Shown: positions 5,124-5,940 of the stretch, piece after piece
Position numbering within the stretch: position 1 is the first letter of the stretch
Layout of the letters: each line of letters starts with the position of its first letter
The notes under the pieces: model-generated
Told to the model about the DNA's origin: nothing
Seen by the model: only the letters and a program-made list of their open reading frames with translations
Databases searched by the model: none
Assembly: GCA_018396795.1 (NCBI GenBank)
Contig: JAGTRH010000091.1
Coordinates: 1 to 5,940 of the forward strand
DNA length: 5,940 nucleotides
Direction of reading: 5' to 3'
Origin: Candidatus Bathyarchaeota archaeon
GTDB lineage: Archaea; Thermoproteota; Bathyarchaeia; Bathyarchaeales; B26-1
Translations under genes and position numbers: made by a program

Positions 5124-5214
5124 TTAAATTTTTGATGCTCAATTATTTTTAACTATAACTATTTTTATAAGTGTATGTATACATTTATAAGTATGGTGAA
5201 AACTATAACCATAA
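5124..5214. repeat. Right arm of the interrupted inverted repeat, overlapping the vapB start
   Basis: 5124-5157 is the 34-bp perfect partner of 4950-4983, and 5196-5214 is the 19-bp perfect partner of 4931-4949. The 38 bp between (5158-5195) have no match in the left arm. They contain two copies of TTTATAAGT at 5164-5172 and 5184-5192, 20 bp apart, and the vapB start codon. Inward of the perfect part a further ATAAAA block matches after a one-base gap. Confidence 0.9.
5164..5192 (+). promoter_or_regulatory. vapBC promoter with paired TTTATAAGT direct repeats
   Basis: TTTATAAGT occurs at 5164-5172 and again at 5184-5192, a spacing of exactly 20 bp, with GTATGTATAC between. The first copy is a TATA box 23-29 nt before the ATG at 5193, predicting a leaderless vapBC mRNA. 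The second copy would lie between TATA and the transcription start, a suitable place for repression by the VapB-VapC complex, since such operons are usually autoregulated. The operator role is inference. Confidence 0.45.
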
Positions 5215-5405
5215 AGGATGACGTCTACAAGGAGTTGCTTAAGCTTAAGCGTGAGGGAAAAAGTTTCAGTGATATATTATCTGAGCTTCTAGAGCGTAAA
5301 AGAATCGATCTCGCATCTTTCTATGGAATATTTAAAGACCGAAAATTATGGGAGGAAATTGAGGGGGAAATTCAAAAAGGCCGTAAGGGAGTCGTTATAA
5401 GATGA
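5193..5405 (+). CDS. vapB: VapB antitoxin, DUF217/UPF0330-like
   Basis: This 70-residue protein is the antitoxin half of a type II toxin-antitoxin pair. It binds and neutralises the VapC nuclease and normally represses its own operon. Residues 1-35 match the archaeal VapB pattern (MVKTITIKDDVYKELLKLKR then SFSDILSELLERK), a short strand followed by helices of a small dimeric DNA-binding fold. The tail (LWEEIEGEIQKGRKG) is the usual charged toxin-wrapping segment. An in-frame ATG at 5175 would add six residues (MYTFIS), but it lies inside the promoter region, and the family begins at MVKT, so 5193 is preferred. The stop overlaps the toxin start in ATGA, so the two are translationally coupled. 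The first codons are part of the inverted repeat. Confidence 0.88.
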   Translation: MVKTITIKDDVYKELLKLKREGKSFSDILSELLERKRIDLASFYGIFKDRKLWEEIEGEIQKGRKGVVIR

Positions 5406-5821
5406 AGATGCTGGATACATCAATCGTGATTGGGATTCTAAGAGGGGACTCCGAAATAAAAGAGCTTGTTGAGAAGCTTAAAGGTGAAGAAGTTGCAACG
5501 ACTGTATTAACGTATTTTGAGATATTCTCAAGAATCTATCATAGAAATCTCAAGAGAGAAGAGAGAATAGTTAGAAGGATGTTTAGGCTCATGCCCATAC
5601 TTGAGCTCGATGGGGTGGCGGCTGACAAAGCAGCCGAGATAATGGGGAGACTCCTCAGAATAGGCAAACCAATAAACGCTATCGACGTCATGATTTCTGG
5701 AATAGCATTAGCCAATGGAGTAGAGGAGTTAATAACGAAAGATGAAGACTTTAAAGTGATCGAGGAAGTCTGCGATGAGTTAAAAGTAAACCTACTTAAC
5801 CACTCAGTTATTGGGCAATGA
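5402..5821 (+). CDS. vapC: VapC toxin, PIN-domain ribonuclease
   Basis: The 139-residue length is typical of VapC. PIN nucleases cut RNA in a Mg2+-dependent way, and VapC toxins usually attack tRNA or rRNA when the antitoxin is lost. The acidic catalytic set is intact: Asp5 in LDTSIVIG, Glu40 in TYFEIF, Asp95 in NAIDVMISGIA, and Asp114/Asp116 in ITKDEDF. The toxin is therefore predicted to be active. The ATG at 5402 overlaps the vapB stop by 4 nt; an alternative ATG two codons later gives MLDTS. No recognised gene follows in the remaining 119 bases. Confidence 0.92.
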   Translation: MKMLDTSIVIGILRGDSEIKELVEKLKGEEVATTVLTYFEIFSRIYHRNLKREERIVRRMFRLMPILELDGVAADKAAEIMGRLLRIGKPINAIDVMISGIALANGVEELITKDEDFKVIEEVCDELKVNLLNHSVIGQ

Positions 5822-5930
5822 GTTTTAAATGAGGATTAGGCATGCGGTTTCCGCTTAAATTCTGGGATTTAAGTATTCGTCCTGGCTGAAGCATTTCATT
5901 AACATTCTCATACCAATATTTAATATCCGG
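5808..5930 (-). other. Possible gene remnant running toward the right edge
   Basis: On the minus strand a 40-codon frame without its own start region lies between a TAG at 5933-5931 and a TAA at 5810-5808. It includes IKYWYENVNEMLQPGRI and ends NPHLKLIAQ. The composition is protein-like and the YWYEN pattern is vaguely like the N-terminal SAM-like domain of archaeal tyrosine recombinases, but this is weak. It overlaps the 3' end of vapC by 14 bp. It may be the decayed end of a neighbour or chance. Otherwise 5822-5940 holds nothing I can name. Confidence 0.2.
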
Positions 5931-5940
5931 CTAGATAAGC

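Noticed and set aside
4931..5214. MITE or insertion sequence with terminal inverted repeats
   Set aside because: The repeat extends into vapB codons on the right, no target-site duplication is seen, and the core is a recognisable gene fragment, not transposase-derived.
5842..5889. 15-codon plus-strand frame after vapC beginning MRFPLKF
   Set aside because: Very short, no promoter or ribosome site, no recognisable likeness.
1..5940. CRISPR array
   Set aside because: No regularly spaced direct repeats anywhere in the window.

Overview
The window reads as chromosomal DNA of a thermophilic archaeon, probably of the TACK group (Thermoproteota or Bathyarchaeia-like). This rests on several points. 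Protein-coding DNA is AT-rich while the two structured RNAs are very GC-rich. Genes are preceded by archaeal TATA boxes at a distance that implies leaderless or short-leader mRNAs. The RNase P RNA is of archaeal/bacterial A-type layout, and there is a HEMK2/Mtq2-type methyltransferase and a VapB (DUF217-like)/VapC pair. The exact lineage cannot be fixed from the sequence alone.

Layout, left to right. (1) Positions 1-1107, minus strand: two small linked genes of unknown function, each with an apparent single-base frameshift. One is a basic-to-acidic low-complexity protein (267-1043, with a plausible missing N-terminus to 1107). The other is a coiled-coil protein cut by the window edge. (2) 1206-1524, minus: RNase P RNA (rnpB), with P1 closed by an 8-bp terminal helix. 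(3) 1564-3804, minus: a 746-residue protein with an ArsR-like winged helix, an ATP-cone and a full class III (anaerobic) ribonucleotide reductase fold. (4) 3895-4539, minus: a HEMK2/Mtq2-like N5-glutamine methyltransferase. (5) 4589-4666, plus: tRNA-Pro(CGG), divergent from the methyltransferase and sharing its A/T-rich promoter. (6) 4667-5940: a gene-poor stretch with a long inverted repeat around a dead 5' fragment of an ADP-ribosylglycohydrolase gene, then a vapBC toxin-antitoxin operon. This looks like an accessory patch next to a tRNA.

The most interesting item is the NrdD-like protein. It keeps the barrel landmarks and the C-terminal four-cysteine zinc site. By motif alignment, however, it has lost both active-site cysteines (Ser250 and Val451 in their place) and the glycyl-radical glycine (Arg737 in its place). 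There is no glycine at all after the last zinc CxxCG, and no nrdG activase gene lies nearby. With a DNA-binding domain on the front and an ATP-cone behind it, the simplest reading is a pseudoenzyme turned into a nucleotide-sensing transcription regulator. A 24-bp near-perfect palindrome next to its own TATA box is a natural candidate operator.

The second item of note is the 4931-5214 structure. A 34-bp perfect inverted repeat, extended by a further 19-bp match into the first codons of vapB, brackets the decayed ADP-ribosylglycohydrolase start.
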